From NCBI GenBank assembly GCA_009778655.1, contig WRFZ01000164.1, forward strand, positions 1 through 32,127: DNA of 32,127 nucleotides, given 5' to 3'. Of the stretch, positions 1 through 6,879 are shown piece by piece. A program made the position numbers and the translations under genes. Source of the DNA: Candidatus Azobacteroides sp. Lineage in GTDB: Bacteria; Bacteroidota; Bacteroidia; Bacteroidales; Azobacteroidaceae. The notes under the pieces were generated by a model. The model saw only the letters and a program-made list of their open reading frames with translations, was not told where the DNA came from and ran no database searches. Position 1 is the stretch's first letter. Every line of letters begins with the position of its first letter.

Positions 1-793
1 CGGCTACTACGGCCTCTTCCAAGTCGGAAATGTTTTTGATATAACCCAATCCGCGAACAAGGTATTCCGCTTTATTCATCTCGATGGTTTCCGCCCCGAT
101 ATCTAAATTACTTTTTTGCACGGCATTCATTACATCCATAATTGAAACGTTATAGGTTTGCAATGCACCCGGATTCACCTCTATTTGATATTCTTTGACG
201 AATCCGCCGACGGAAGCGACTTCCGCTACCCCTTCGGCTGTTGCCAGATGATATTTTACATAGAAATCCTGTAAGGTTCGCAATTCGTCGGGATCCCAAC
301 CTCCGGTCGGTTCGCCCGTCTGCGGATTACGTCCTTCGAGCGTGTACCAGAAAATCTGACCCAAAGCGGTGGCATCCGGTCCCAAAGTCGGTTGAACGCC
401 ATAGGGCAATGTGCCGGGAGGCAAAGAATTGAGTTTCTCCAATATTCTTGTCCGGCTCCAATAAAATTCAATATTATCCTCGAAAATAATGTAAATAAAC
501 GACATGCCAAACATAGACGAACTCCGTATCGTTTTTACGCCCGGAATGCCCAGTAAAGAAGTCGTAAGCGGGTAAGTCACTTGGTCTTGAATATCTTTGG
601 GCGATCGCCCCATCCATTCGGTAGCAACAATTTGCTGATTCTCTCCTATATCGGGAATAGCATCCACCGGAATCGGGTCGCGCGGCAATATCCCCGTATG
701 CCAATTAAAAGGCGATACGGAAATACCCCATATAATAACAATAATAAGTAATAATACCGTAATTAAACGATTCTCCAGAAAATATTTGATCAT
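1..793 (-). CDS. CusA/CzcA-family heavy-metal RND efflux pump, N-terminal part
   Basis: Inner-membrane RND transporter subunit of a tripartite pump of the CusA/CzcA heavy-metal type, which moves metal cations out through an adaptor and an outer-membrane channel. Only the first 264 codons are present; the gene runs off the left edge. It starts MIKYFLENRLITVLLLLIIV, giving the first membrane helix at about residues 8-25. The porter-domain text that follows is typical of the family: PVDAIPDIGENQQIV, then EWMGRSPKDIQDQVTYPL, SSSMFGMSFIYIIFED, LPPGTLPYGVQPTLGPDATA and DLQTY-like repeats around SVGGFVKEYQVEVNP. The ATG at 791-793 is the natural start because the terminal helix begins at once. A long leader of about 120 nt separates it from a likely promoter at 922-929. 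No adaptor or channel gene is visible upstream, so partners would lie downstream, outside the window. Metal specificity cannot be read. Confidence 0.93.
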   Translation of the reverse strand, partial: MIKYFLENRLITVLLLIIVIIWGISVSPFNWHTGILPRDPIPVDAIPDIGENQQIVATEWMGRSPKDIQDQVTYPLTTSLLGIPGVKTIRSSSMFGMSFIYIIFEDNIEFYWSRTRILEKLNSLPPGTLPYGVQPTLGPDATALGQIFWYTLEGRNPQTGEPTGGWDPDELRTLQDFYVKYHLATAEGVAEVASVGGFVKEYQIEVNPGALQTYNVSIMDVMNAVQKSNLDIGAETIEMNKAEYLVRGLGYIKNISDLEEAVVA

Positions 794-798
794 AAACA

Positions 799-825
799 AA
801 TTATGAATTATGAGTTATGAATTTG
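799..825. repeat. AATTATGAATTATGA-type intergenic repeat, copy 1
   Basis: Tandem imperfect copies of AATTATGA/GTTATGA lie just upstream of the RND gene. Very similar strings occur at 4916-4955 and 31852-31887, always between genes. They look like a dispersed AT-rich repeat family; no function is evident. Confidence 0.6.
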
Positions 826-860
826 TTTAAGGTCGGTTGCGACGTCGTTATAAATAGCGC

Positions 861-880
861 TATCATCCGTCCGGATGATA
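861..880. promoter_or_regulatory. 20-bp perfect palindrome in the leader of the RND pump gene
   Basis: TATCATCCG and CGGATGATA form perfect 9-bp arms separated by TC. The site lies about 70 bp upstream of the pump start codon and downstream of its likely -7 element (922-929), so it would be transcribed. It could be an operator for a metal-responsive repressor or an RNA hairpin. No regulator gene is visible nearby. Confidence 0.4.
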
Positions 881-921
881 ACTACCCGTTTCATTCTATG
901 GCATTCATTTATTAACGAATG

Positions 922-929
922 CAAAGATA
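922..929 (-). promoter_or_regulatory. Bacteroidetes -7 element for the RND pump gene
   Basis: On the minus strand this reads TATCTTTG, a full match to TAnnTTTG. A well-spaced TTTG -33 element is not seen; the nearest TTTG lies only 15 bp away, at 945-948. Confidence 0.45.
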
Positions 930-977
930 ATTATTTTTTGTTATCAAAACGGATTTTTTCCCAAAAAACAAGCCGGA

Positions 978-1009
978 TTTGTTTTTTGCAACTAAAACAG
1001 TTACTTTTG
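978..1009 (+). promoter_or_regulatory. Promoter upstream of the RSH gene
   Basis: TTTG at 978-981 and TACTTTTG at 1002-1009 are separated by 20 bp, an exact match to the Bacteroidetes sigma-ABfr consensus TTTG-N19/20-TAnnTTTG. A second, weaker -7-like sequence (TTACTTTG) lies at 1086-1093, 20 bp before the start codon. The gene may therefore have two start sites, with leaders of about 100 nt and of about 15 nt. Confidence 0.6.
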
Positions 1010-1027
1010 TAAACAAGTTCAAAAGAT

Positions 1028-1117
1028 ATGGAACGGTTGGAATATATTGGAATTGACAAATTAAAAATAAAATCAAATATTTTTCTTACTTTGCAGCTAA
1101 AAATACGTAAAAGATGA
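1028..1117 (+). CDS. Possible 29-codon leader ORF overlapping the RSH start
   Basis: An ATG at 1028 opens a frame of 29 codons (MERLEYIGIDKL..., ending KIRKR) that stops at TGA 1115-1117. It overlaps the ATG of the RSH gene at 1114 in the form ATGA, the usual signature of translational coupling. It begins 18 bp after the -7 element at 1002-1009, so that transcript would carry it. Against it: a second possible promoter lies inside it, no Shine-Dalgarno is seen, the peptide resembles nothing I know, and a frame this short can arise by chance. Confidence 0.2.
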   Translation: MERLEYIGIDKLKIKSNIFLTLQLKIRKR

Positions 1118-3312
1118 ACCCACCGGCATCAGAGCTTAAACGTTCCGATTTCTTTTCTCTTTATCACAATTTACTGAGAAGTTCCGGAGATTCCGTACCG
1201 ACCGGCGACCGGCAAAAGATAAAAGAAATCATTCGCCAATCCGTCTTGTCCGGCGGATACGGGAAGGATGTTTATGGAGAAAATCATTTATTTCGAAGTC
1301 TTCATACGGCATTGATTGTCTCGGAAGAAATAGGATTGACGGGACCGGCCCTTGTTGCCGTTTTGTTGTTGCCATCGGTTATAAACGGATATTTTTCGGT
1401 CGAGCAAATTCGGGAAACTTTGGGAGACGACGTCGCCGGTATTATTCGCGGCTTACTGAGAACGCAGGAACTGTATGCCAAAAACGCCGCCGTCGAAACC
1501 GAAAATTTTCGCAAATTATTACTCTCTTTTGCCGAAGATGTACGCGTTATCTTGATTATGATTGCCGACCGCCTGCATTTGATGCGAATAGCCAAACGAT
1601 TGGATAAAGAACAGGTTCTAACGATTTCAGCAGAGGCCTCTTTTCTTTATGCTCCGCTTTCGCATCGTTTGGGTTTGTATGCGATTAAATCGGAGTTGGA
1701 AGACTTGGCGCTTAAATTTCAAGACCGCGAGACGTATGATTTCATTGCTCGTAAAATCAATGAAACCAAACGTTCGCGCGATAAATACATTGCGGAGTTT
1801 ATCGCGCCGATTGAGGCAAAATTGAACGAACTGCATTTGAATTTCGACATCAAAGGTCGTACCAAATCCATTCATTCCATCCGAAATAAACTCTTAAAGC
1901 AAAAAATCGAATTTGAAAGTATTTACGATTTGTTTGCTATTCGGGTCATCTTAAATACGCCGATCGAAAAAGAAAAAGCGGAATGTTGGCAAGTCTATTC
2001 GGTCATTACCGATATGTACCAACCCAATCCCAAACGTTTGAAAGACTGGTTGTCCATTCCTAAAAGCAACGGCTATGAATCGTTACACGCAACGGTCATG
2101 GGGCCGCACGGAAAATGGGTGGAAGTACAAATCCGCAGCAAACGAATGGATGAAATTGCGGAAAGAGGGTTGGCCGCCCATTGGAAATACAAAGGCATCA
2201 AGGGAGAAAATGGTTTGGACGAATGGATGAACAACGTGCGCGAAGCCTTGGAAAATAAAGATTCGGCGCCTGCCGATCTGATCATGGATTTCAAAATGGA
2301 TCTGTACGATGACGAAATATTTGTTTTTACACCCAAAGGCGATTTATTTAAACTTCCGCGAAACGCTACCGTCCTTGATTTCGCTTTTGCTATTCACACG
2401 AAATTGGGTTCCAAATGCGTCTCGGCAAAAATCAACGGTAAGAATGCGACGATTAAACATCGGCTGCAAAACGGCGACCAAGTGGACATACAAACTTCGC
2501 CGAATCAAACGCCCAAGCAAGATTGGCTGAATTTTGTCGTTACCTCCAAAGCCCGAGTAAAAATCAAGCAGTCTTTGAAAGAACAGTCGGCTAAGCAGGT
2601 GGAATATGCCAAAGAACTGTTATACCGCCGTTTCAAAAATCGGAAGATTGACGAAGAGGAAGCGAAGTTGATGCGGTTGATTAAGAAAAAAGGCTACAAA
2701 ACCGTTACCGATTTCTATGCCGATATTGCCGACGAAAAATTGGACGTCAATGCGATTATTGATCAATATTTGGAGTTGGAAAAGAAAGAGCAGGAATCGG
2801 CGGAACATCCGGATCGCAGCGTTGAAAATTATCAAGCCCAAACTTCGGGTGATGAAATTCCCAATAAAGAAGATGTTTTGGTGATTGACCGAAACCTCAC
2901 CGGAATCGAGTACAGTTTCGCCAAATGTTGTAATCCGATTTACGGCGATGAAATCTTCGGCTTTGTTTCTTCCAAAGGAATCAAGATTCATCGCTTGAAT
3001 TGTCCGAATGCTCAAACCATGTTCAGTCGGTACGGTTACCGGGTTATCCAATCGCGTTGGGCCGGAAAATCGGGCGCAAGCTATCCGGTTACGTTAAAAA
3101 TTATCGGCAATGACGATATCGGTATCGTAACTAATATTACCTCCGTCATCGCGAAAGAAAACGGGATGACGCTGCGTTCTATTCATGTGGATCCTTCCGA
3201 CGGATTGTTTCAAGGAACATTGACGGTGATGCTGAGCGATACGGCCGCGATGAACAGCCTTATCAAAAAAATTCAAGCGATTAAAGGCGTAAAACAGGCG
3301 AGCAGGTATTGA
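1114..3312 (+). CDS. relA: RelA/SpoT-family (p)ppGpp synthetase with degenerate hydrolase domain
   Basis: Long RSH enzyme of 732 residues, the usual family length, which makes the stringent-response alarmone (p)ppGpp from GTP/GDP and ATP. Domains in order: HD-hydrolase-like region (about 50-200), synthetase (about 240-370), TGS (about 398-460, from DEIFVFTPKGD), zinc-finger/helical region (FAKCCNPIYGDEIFGFV) and ACT (YPVTLKIIGNDDIGIV to the end). The synthetase keeps RLKDWLSIPKSNGYESLH and the VEVQIRSKRMDEIAERG segment. The hydrolase region does not keep its metal motif: where active enzymes have LLHDVVED this one reads LLLPSVING (L86-P87 replaces His-Asp), although ADRLHLMR is recognisable. 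It is therefore probably a synthetase-only enzyme, with another RSH protein elsewhere as hydrolase. I use relA in that functional sense. The start ATG follows a short leader. Confidence 0.93.
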   Translation: MNPPASELKRSDFFSLYHNLLRSSGDSVPTGDRQKIKEIIRQSVLSGGYGKDVYGENHLFRSLHTALIVSEEIGLTGPALVAVLLLPSVINGYFSVEQIRETLGDDVAGIIRGLLRTQELYAKNAAVETENFRKLLLSFAEDVRVILIMIADRLHLMRIAKRLDKEQVLTISAEASFLYAPLSHRLGLYAIKSELEDLALKFQDRETYDFIARKINETKRSRDKYIAEFIAPIEAKLNELHLNFDIKGRTKSIHSIRNKLLKQKIEFESIYDLFAIRVILNTPIEKEKAECWQVYSVITDMYQPNPKRLKDWLSIPKSNGYESLHATVMGPHGKWVEVQIRSKRMDEIAERGLAAHWKYKGIKGENGLDEWMNNVREALENKDSAPADLIMDFKMDLYDDEIFVFTPKGDLFKLPRNATVLDFAFAIHTKLGSKCVSAKINGKNATIKHRLQNGDQVDIQTSPNQTPKQDWLNFVVTSKARVKIKQSLKEQSAKQVEYAKELLYRRFKNRKIDEEEAKLMRLIKKKGYKTVTDFYADIADEKLDVNAIIDQYLELEKKEQESAEHPDRSVENYQAQTSGDEIPNKEDVLVIDRNLTGIEYSFAKCCNPIYGDEIFGFVSSKGIKIHRLNCPNAQTMFSRYGYRVIQSRWAGKSGASYPVTLKIIGNDDIGIVTNITSVIAKENGMTLRSIHVDPSDGLFQGTLTVMLSDTAAMNSLIKKIQAIKGVKQASRY

Positions 3313-3345
3313 TGATTCGATAATAACGTGATAAAACGATAAAAT

Positions 3346-3376
3346 TTTGTTATATTCCGGATATTGCGTAATTTTA
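3346..3376 (+). promoter_or_regulatory. Promoter of the small outer-membrane barrel gene
   Basis: TTTG at 3346-3349 and TAATTTTA at 3369-3376 are 19 bp apart. The -7 element has one mismatch (final G to A). The distance to the ATG at 3402 is 25 bp. Confidence 0.45.
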
Positions 3377-3401
3377 CACCCTAAATTAAATAATGATTGT
3401 A

Positions 3402-3956
3402 ATGAAGAAAATGATATTCGCTTTATTGTTTGTGATTCTATCGGTTCATGCTTTTTCTCAAAGCGGTGATTTAACGATAGGAGCAAAAGGAGGATATGTA
3501 TTTAGTACCGATTACTATAAAGGTATTCTTTACGGGTTTGATGTCGCTTATCACCTTGCGGATCCGTTGGAAGTCGCTTTCACCGGATTGTTTAATCCGG
3601 ACATTTCATACACGAATCCTATGCAAGTAAAAAAACAATTATCGGTTTATTCCGCCAACTTGGACCTCCGGTTGTATCTTATTCATCATGAGGTATGGGC
3701 TACGGGACCGACTTTGGGCGGTCAATACTATGTTGTGGATGATAAAAGCAATGAATACGGGGCAGATAAAGCTTGGGGATTTAATATGGGTTGGCATCTT
3801 CGCGTCAATTTGACGGATAATGTTAAAATAAACGGCGGTTATCGTTATACCAATGCCAATGCGAAAGATCGCAACAGTTGGGATGATAGCGCCAAATTCC
3901 CACTGAGCCACCATTTGATCTATCTCGGGGTGGCCTATACGTTTGAACTGAAATAA
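3402..3956 (+). CDS. Small outer-membrane beta-barrel protein
   Basis: Secreted protein of 184 residues whose body looks like an eight-stranded outer-membrane barrel of the OmpA-like/porin-family type common in Bacteroidota. I start it at MKKMIFALLFVILSVHAFSQ because this is a clean signal peptide ending at AFSQ; an ATG three codons earlier (3393) is also possible. Alternating hydrophobic and aromatic strands follow, for example LTIGAKGGYVFS, LYGFDVAYHLADPLEVAFTG, SVYSANLDLRLYLI and WGFNMGWHLRVNLTDNVKINGGYRYT, and the chain ends LIYLGVAYTFELK with a terminal aromatic strand. It has no OmpA peptidoglycan-binding domain, so it is probably a bare barrel of unknown role. It has its own promoter. 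Its stop codon touches the stop codon of the convergent glycosyltransferase with no bases between. Confidence 0.75.
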   Translation: MKKMIFALLFVILSVHAFSQSGDLTIGAKGGYVFSTDYYKGILYGFDVAYHLADPLEVAFTGLFNPDISYTNPMQVKKQLSVYSANLDLRLYLIHHEVWATGPTLGGQYYVVDDKSNEYGADKAWGFNMGWHLRVNLTDNVKINGGYRYTNANAKDRNSWDDSAKFPLSHHLIYLGVAYTFELK

Positions 3957-4910
3957 TCAACCAATTGTTTCGGAAACGATATAGCGGTTTCTTTCGGAAG
4001 AATTTCGAGTAATCAGTTCTCCGATAAAGCCGGCAAGAAACAATTGCGTCCCGATAATCATCGAAACCAAGGCAATATAGAAATACGGCATATGGGTTAT
4101 CAAAGGGGCTTGAATCCCTTTGTGTAAACAATAAATTTTCATACCGCCTACCACAAAGACGGATATAAATCCGATGAGGAAAATCAAACTGCCTAAGAAT
4201 CCGAAGAAATGCATGGGTTTTTTACCGAATTTCGAGAGGAACCACAACGTAAATAAATCGAGATAGCCGTTGAAAAAACGACTGAATCCGAATTTACTTG
4301 TTCCGTACTTACGCGCCCGATGTTGTACCTCCTTTTCTCCGATTCGGGTGAATCCCGCATTTTTAGCCAAATAAGGTATCCAACGGTGCATGTCGTTATA
4401 AATTTCGATATTTTTCACGACGCTTTGATGATACGCTTTTAAGCCGCAATTGAAATCGTGCAACTTGATTCCCGAAATAGCGCGAGCCGTAGCGTTAAAC
4501 AGCTTGGTGGGAAGCGTTTTGCTCAACGGATCGTAGCGTTTCTTTTTCCACCCGGAAACCATCTGAAACTTATCTTCCGTAATCATCCGGTAAAGTTCGG
4601 GAATTTCATCCGGACTGTCTTGCAAATCGGCATCCATTGTAATGACAACCTCTCCCGTCGCTTTTTGAAAGCCGTATTGCAAAGCCGGCGATTTTCCGTA
4701 GTTTTTCCCGAATCGAATCCCTTTGACTTCCGGATGTTGTTGACCGAGTTGAGTGATAATTTTCCATGAATCGTCCCTGCTCCCGTCGTCAACAAAGATT
4801 ATCTCATAACTGAAATCGTTTTCTTTCATCACCTTAGCAATCCATTCATACAATTCGGAAAGCGATTCGGCTTCATTAAATAAAGGAATGACTACAGAAA
4901 TAGAAGGCAT
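3957..4910 (-). CDS. Family 2 glycosyltransferase, polyisoprenol-phosphate hexose type
   Basis: Membrane-bound GT2 enzyme of 317 residues resembling dolichol-phosphate mannosyltransferases and bactoprenol glucosyltransferases (GtrB/ArnC-like). These move a sugar from a nucleotide donor to a polyisoprenol phosphate at the inner face of the inner membrane. The catalytic part has SVVIPLFNEAESL at the N-terminus, IIFVDDGSRDDSW, the donor/metal motif MDADLQDSPDEIPE and the FNCGLKAY segment. Two helices close the protein (about 230-255 and 275-300), the usual anchor for this group. The ATG at 4908-4910 is right because the GT2 fold starts at residue 3. Likely promoter at 5015-5022, with a leader full of AT repeats. 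It stands alone, so the lipid-linked sugar's destination (O-antigen, protein glycosylation or lipid A) cannot be told. Confidence 0.88.
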   Translation of the reverse strand: MPSISVVIPLFNEAESLSELYEWIAKVMKENDFSYEIIFVDDGSRDDSWKIITQLGQQHPEVKGIRFGKNYGKSPALQYGFQKATGEVVITMDADLQDSPDEIPELYRMITEDKFQMVSGWKKKRYDPLSKTLPTKLFNATARAISGIKLHDFNCGLKAYHQSVVKNIEIYNDMHRWIPYLAKNAGFTRIGEKEVQHRARKYGTSKFGFSRFFNGYLDLFTLWFLSKFGKKPMHFFGFLGSLIFLIGFISVFVVGGMKIYCLHKGIQAPLITHMPYFYIALVSMIIGTQLFLAGFIGELITRNSSERNRYIVSETIG

Positions 4911-4915
4911 AATAT

Positions 4916-5007
4916 AATTATGAATTATGAATTAAAAATTATGAATTATGAATTAATTCTACTTATAACTTATGATCTATAACTTAAAACTTATAGCTTA
5001 TAACTTA
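4916..5007. repeat. AT-rich repeat block, copy 2 plus a TATAACTTA array
   Basis: Bases 4916-4955 hold two runs of AATTATGAATTATGAATTA, the same family as at 799-825 and 31852-31887. Bases 4960-5007 then carry repeated ATAACTTA/AACTTATA-like units. The block occupies nearly the whole leader of the glycosyltransferase gene. No coding potential is seen. Confidence 0.6.
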
Positions 5008-5014
5008 CAAAATG

Positions 5015-5022
5015 CAAAGATA
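5015..5022 (-). promoter_or_regulatory. -7 element for the GT2 gene
   Basis: The minus strand reads TATCTTTG, a full TAnnTTTG match. TTTG at 5046-5049 is 23 bp upstream, slightly further than optimal. Confidence 0.4.
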
Positions 5023-5088
5023 AGACTAAAATACCGATTTCGATTCAAAATAATTCAATGTTTCGCATTTTTAATTAAAAAAAATACG

Positions 5089-5096
5089 TACCTTTG
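5089..5096 (+). promoter_or_regulatory. -7 element of rpsO
   Basis: TACCTTTG is a full match to the Bacteroidetes -7 consensus, 42 bp before the rpsO start codon. The -33 element is poor. Confidence 0.5.
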
Positions 5097-5138
5097 CAGT
5101 TCAAAAAATAAATATTATTAAATTAATAATTCGTAATC

Positions 5139-5408
5139 ATGTATTTAGATTCGGAAAAGAAAAAAGAAATCTTCGCTAAATACGGGAAGTCTAACACTGA
5201 TACCGGTTCTTCGGAAGGACAGATCGCATTGTTTTCCTACCGTATTTCGCATTTAACTGAGCATCTCAAGTTAAATAAGAAGGATTATAGCACGGAAAGA
5301 TCTTTAAAAATGTTAGTCGGTAAACGTCGTCGCCTATTGGATTATTTGAAAGATCGGGATATCGAACGTTATCGTTCTATTATCAAAGAGTTGAACATCA
5401 GAAAATGA
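5139..5408 (+). CDS. rpsO: 30S ribosomal protein S15
   Basis: Primary rRNA-binding protein of the small subunit; it binds the central domain of 16S rRNA and nucleates assembly of the platform. The 89 residues are exactly the family length. Hallmarks are DTGSSEGQIALFSYRISHLTEHLK in the helical core and the basic segment MLVGKRRRLLDYLKDRD near the C-terminus. The gene is monocistronic here: its own -7 element lies upstream and a strong intrinsic terminator follows 43 bp after the stop. No pnp gene is adjacent, unlike in many Proteobacteria. Confidence 0.98.
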   Translation: MYLDSEKKKEIFAKYGKSNTDTGSSEGQIALFSYRISHLTEHLKLNKKDYSTERSLKMLVGKRRRLLDYLKDRDIERYRSIIKELNIRK

Positions 5409-5451
5409 GTTTCACTCAGTGTTAATTTTTTAATTTTTTTCATGGTGAACG

Positions 5452-5484
5452 GGCGCTTGAATTTTTTAAGCGCCTTGTTTTTTT
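5452..5484 (+). terminator. Intrinsic terminator of rpsO
   Basis: GGCGCTT (5452-5458) and AAGCGCC (5468-5474) form a 7-bp stem with a 9-nt loop, followed by TTGTTTTTTT. Confidence 0.85.
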
Positions 5485-5512
5485 GTATTTGGATTTATTC
5501 TGCTTACTTTTG
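5482..5512 (+). promoter_or_regulatory. Promoter of the Ser/Asn-repeat lipoprotein gene
   Basis: TTTG at 5482-5485 and TACTTTTG at 5505-5512 are 19 bp apart, a full consensus match. The -33 element overlaps the T-tract of the rpsO terminator. Confidence 0.65.
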
Positions 5513-5589
5513 CAGAAAAAAACTTTGAATGCCGATAAAAACCAATATAAAGTAAAGTATATTTATTCATTATCAAAATTTTTAGAATC

Positions 5590-6747
5590 ATGAAAAAAGG
5601 AATGATAACACCGATTGCCGTTTGTCTTCTGTTCTTAGCGCTATCTTCATGCCAGACTTATGTAAATACGGGAACTTCGACTTCCGGAAATTCAATTACG
5701 GTCGAAGCTTTAGACGATGAAATCAGTTACAATCTCGACCTGCGAGCCGTTGCGACCCTATTTGCGGATTCTCGCAATACGGAAGATTTTGAACGCATGC
5801 TAAACGATTACGATCGAGGAATTTCCAACCTTGACTTAAACCATGACGGCTATGTTGATTACCTTCGCGTAGTCGAAACGTATGAAAACGGTACACATCT
5901 GTTTCTGCTTCAAGCGGCTTTGGACTATGATGTATTTCAAGATGTTGCAACTATTGTCGTGGAAAATAATCAAGACGGCGTTTCCGTAGATATTATCGGC
6001 GATCCTTTTATTTATGGCTCATCTTATATTATCAATCCGGTATTTTCTCGTACTCCGATGATATATTCATCATTTCGTACTCCGGGCTACACATCTTGGT
6101 ATTCGCCGTATTATTGGGGATATTATCCGGTTTATTATCATTACCGAGCGCCGATACGCACCAATGTATATGTGACCAATGTTTATAATGTAGTTAATGT
6201 AAATAATAATTACAGATATGTCAATTCGATAAGCAACCGCCGTACCGTTGATCGTATGCAATCAAGCCTCAGCCGTAACGATTATGCCAGAGCCAATCCG
6301 AGACAGTCGTTCAGCAGCCGTAATGCAAACGTAACTAACGCAAGGGAAATACAAACTCGCAACGCAAATACTCGAACAACTACAAGTTCAAGTCGAAGTT
6401 CGTCATCGTTAGCGACAAGAAACTCCGACAATGCAACCAATAATTCATCTTCGAGCAGAAGCGGTTCAAGCGGAACAATAAATTCAAGTAACAATAATTC
6501 AAGCAGAAGCAGCTCAAGCGGGACGGTAAATTCAAGTAACAATAATTCGAGCAGAAGCAACTCAAGCGGAACCAATACTAATAGTTCAAGCAGAAGCAGC
6601 TCAAGCGGGACGGTAAATTCAAATACCAATAATTCAAGCAGAAGCAGCTCAAGCGGAACCAATACTAATAGTTCATCTTCGAGCAGAAGCAGCTCAAGCG
6701 GTTCAAGCGAGACAAATTCCCGTTCCTCTTCCGGAGGAAGAAGATGA
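5590..6747 (+). CDS. Lipoprotein with Ser/Asn-rich repeat tail
   Basis: Predicted lipoprotein of 385 residues, family not recognised. The signal sequence MKKGMITPIAVCLLFLALSS ends in the lipobox LSSC with Cys21 as the lipidated residue. Residues about 35-150 are a folded domain with an acidic segment DLNHDGYVDYLRVVE that resembles a single calcium-loop-like or dockerin-like motif; it is followed by a Tyr-rich stretch (YYWGYYPVYYHYRAPIRTNVY, part). From about residue 205 the chain becomes low-complexity Ser, Asn, Arg and Thr, with five tandem units (see 6472-6699), ending SGGRR. No membrane helix is present besides the signal. The tail may be a flexible spacer or a binding surface. The gene has its own promoter and a shared bidirectional terminator. 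Confidence 0.8.
   Translation: MKKGMITPIAVCLLFLALSSCQTYVNTGTSTSGNSITVEALDDEISYNLDLRAVATLFADSRNTEDFERMLNDYDRGISNLDLNHDGYVDYLRVVETYENGTHLFLLQAALDYDVFQDVATIVVENNQDGVSVDIIGDPFIYGSSYIINPVFSRTPMIYSSFRTPGYTSWYSPYYWGYYPVYYHYRAPIRTNVYVTNVYNVVNVNNNYRYVNSISNRRTVDRMQSSLSRNDYARANPRQSFSSRNANVTNAREIQTRNANTRTTTSSSRSSSSLATRNSDNATNNSSSSRSGSSGTINSSNNNSSRSSSSGTVNSSNNNSSRSNSSGTNTNSSSRSSSSGTVNSNTNNSSRSSSSGTNTNSSSSSRSSSSGSSETNSRSSSGGRR
6472..6699 (+). repeat. Coding tandem repeats, Ser/Asn-rich units
   Basis: Five in-frame units of 13 to 16 residues: GTINSSNNNSSRSSSS, GTVNSSNNNSSRSNSS, GTNTNSSSRSSSS, GTVNSNTNNSSRSSSS and GTNTNSSSSSRSSSS. The DNA is also highly repetitive, so the copy number may vary between strains. 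Confidence 0.85.
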
Positions 6748-6820
6748 TTTATTCTTATAAAGTGCGTATGTGAAAGCTGTGCGTCAACTTGATTAAAGGA
6801 TAGAACAAAAATTAAAATCA

Positions 6821-6859
6821 TATAGCCCCTAAGAAAAGTTAATTTTTTCGGGGGCTATA
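6821..6859. terminator. Bidirectional terminator between the lipoprotein gene and secA
   Basis: TATAGCCCC (6821-6829) pairs perfectly with GGGGCTATA (6851-6859) across a 21-nt loop. T-rich DNA follows on the plus strand (TTATTTTTTT), and the upstream A-rich DNA provides a T-tract on the minus strand. It lies between two convergent genes and can serve both. Confidence 0.8.
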
Positions 6860-6879
6860 CGATTTATTTTTTTCGGCTT

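Noticed and set aside
6282-6821. Minus-strand frame of 179 codons rich in Leu-Glu repeats
   Set aside because: It is the mirror of the Ser/Asn repeat DNA of the lipoprotein gene, and the repeated Leu-Leu-Glu text follows from that repetition.
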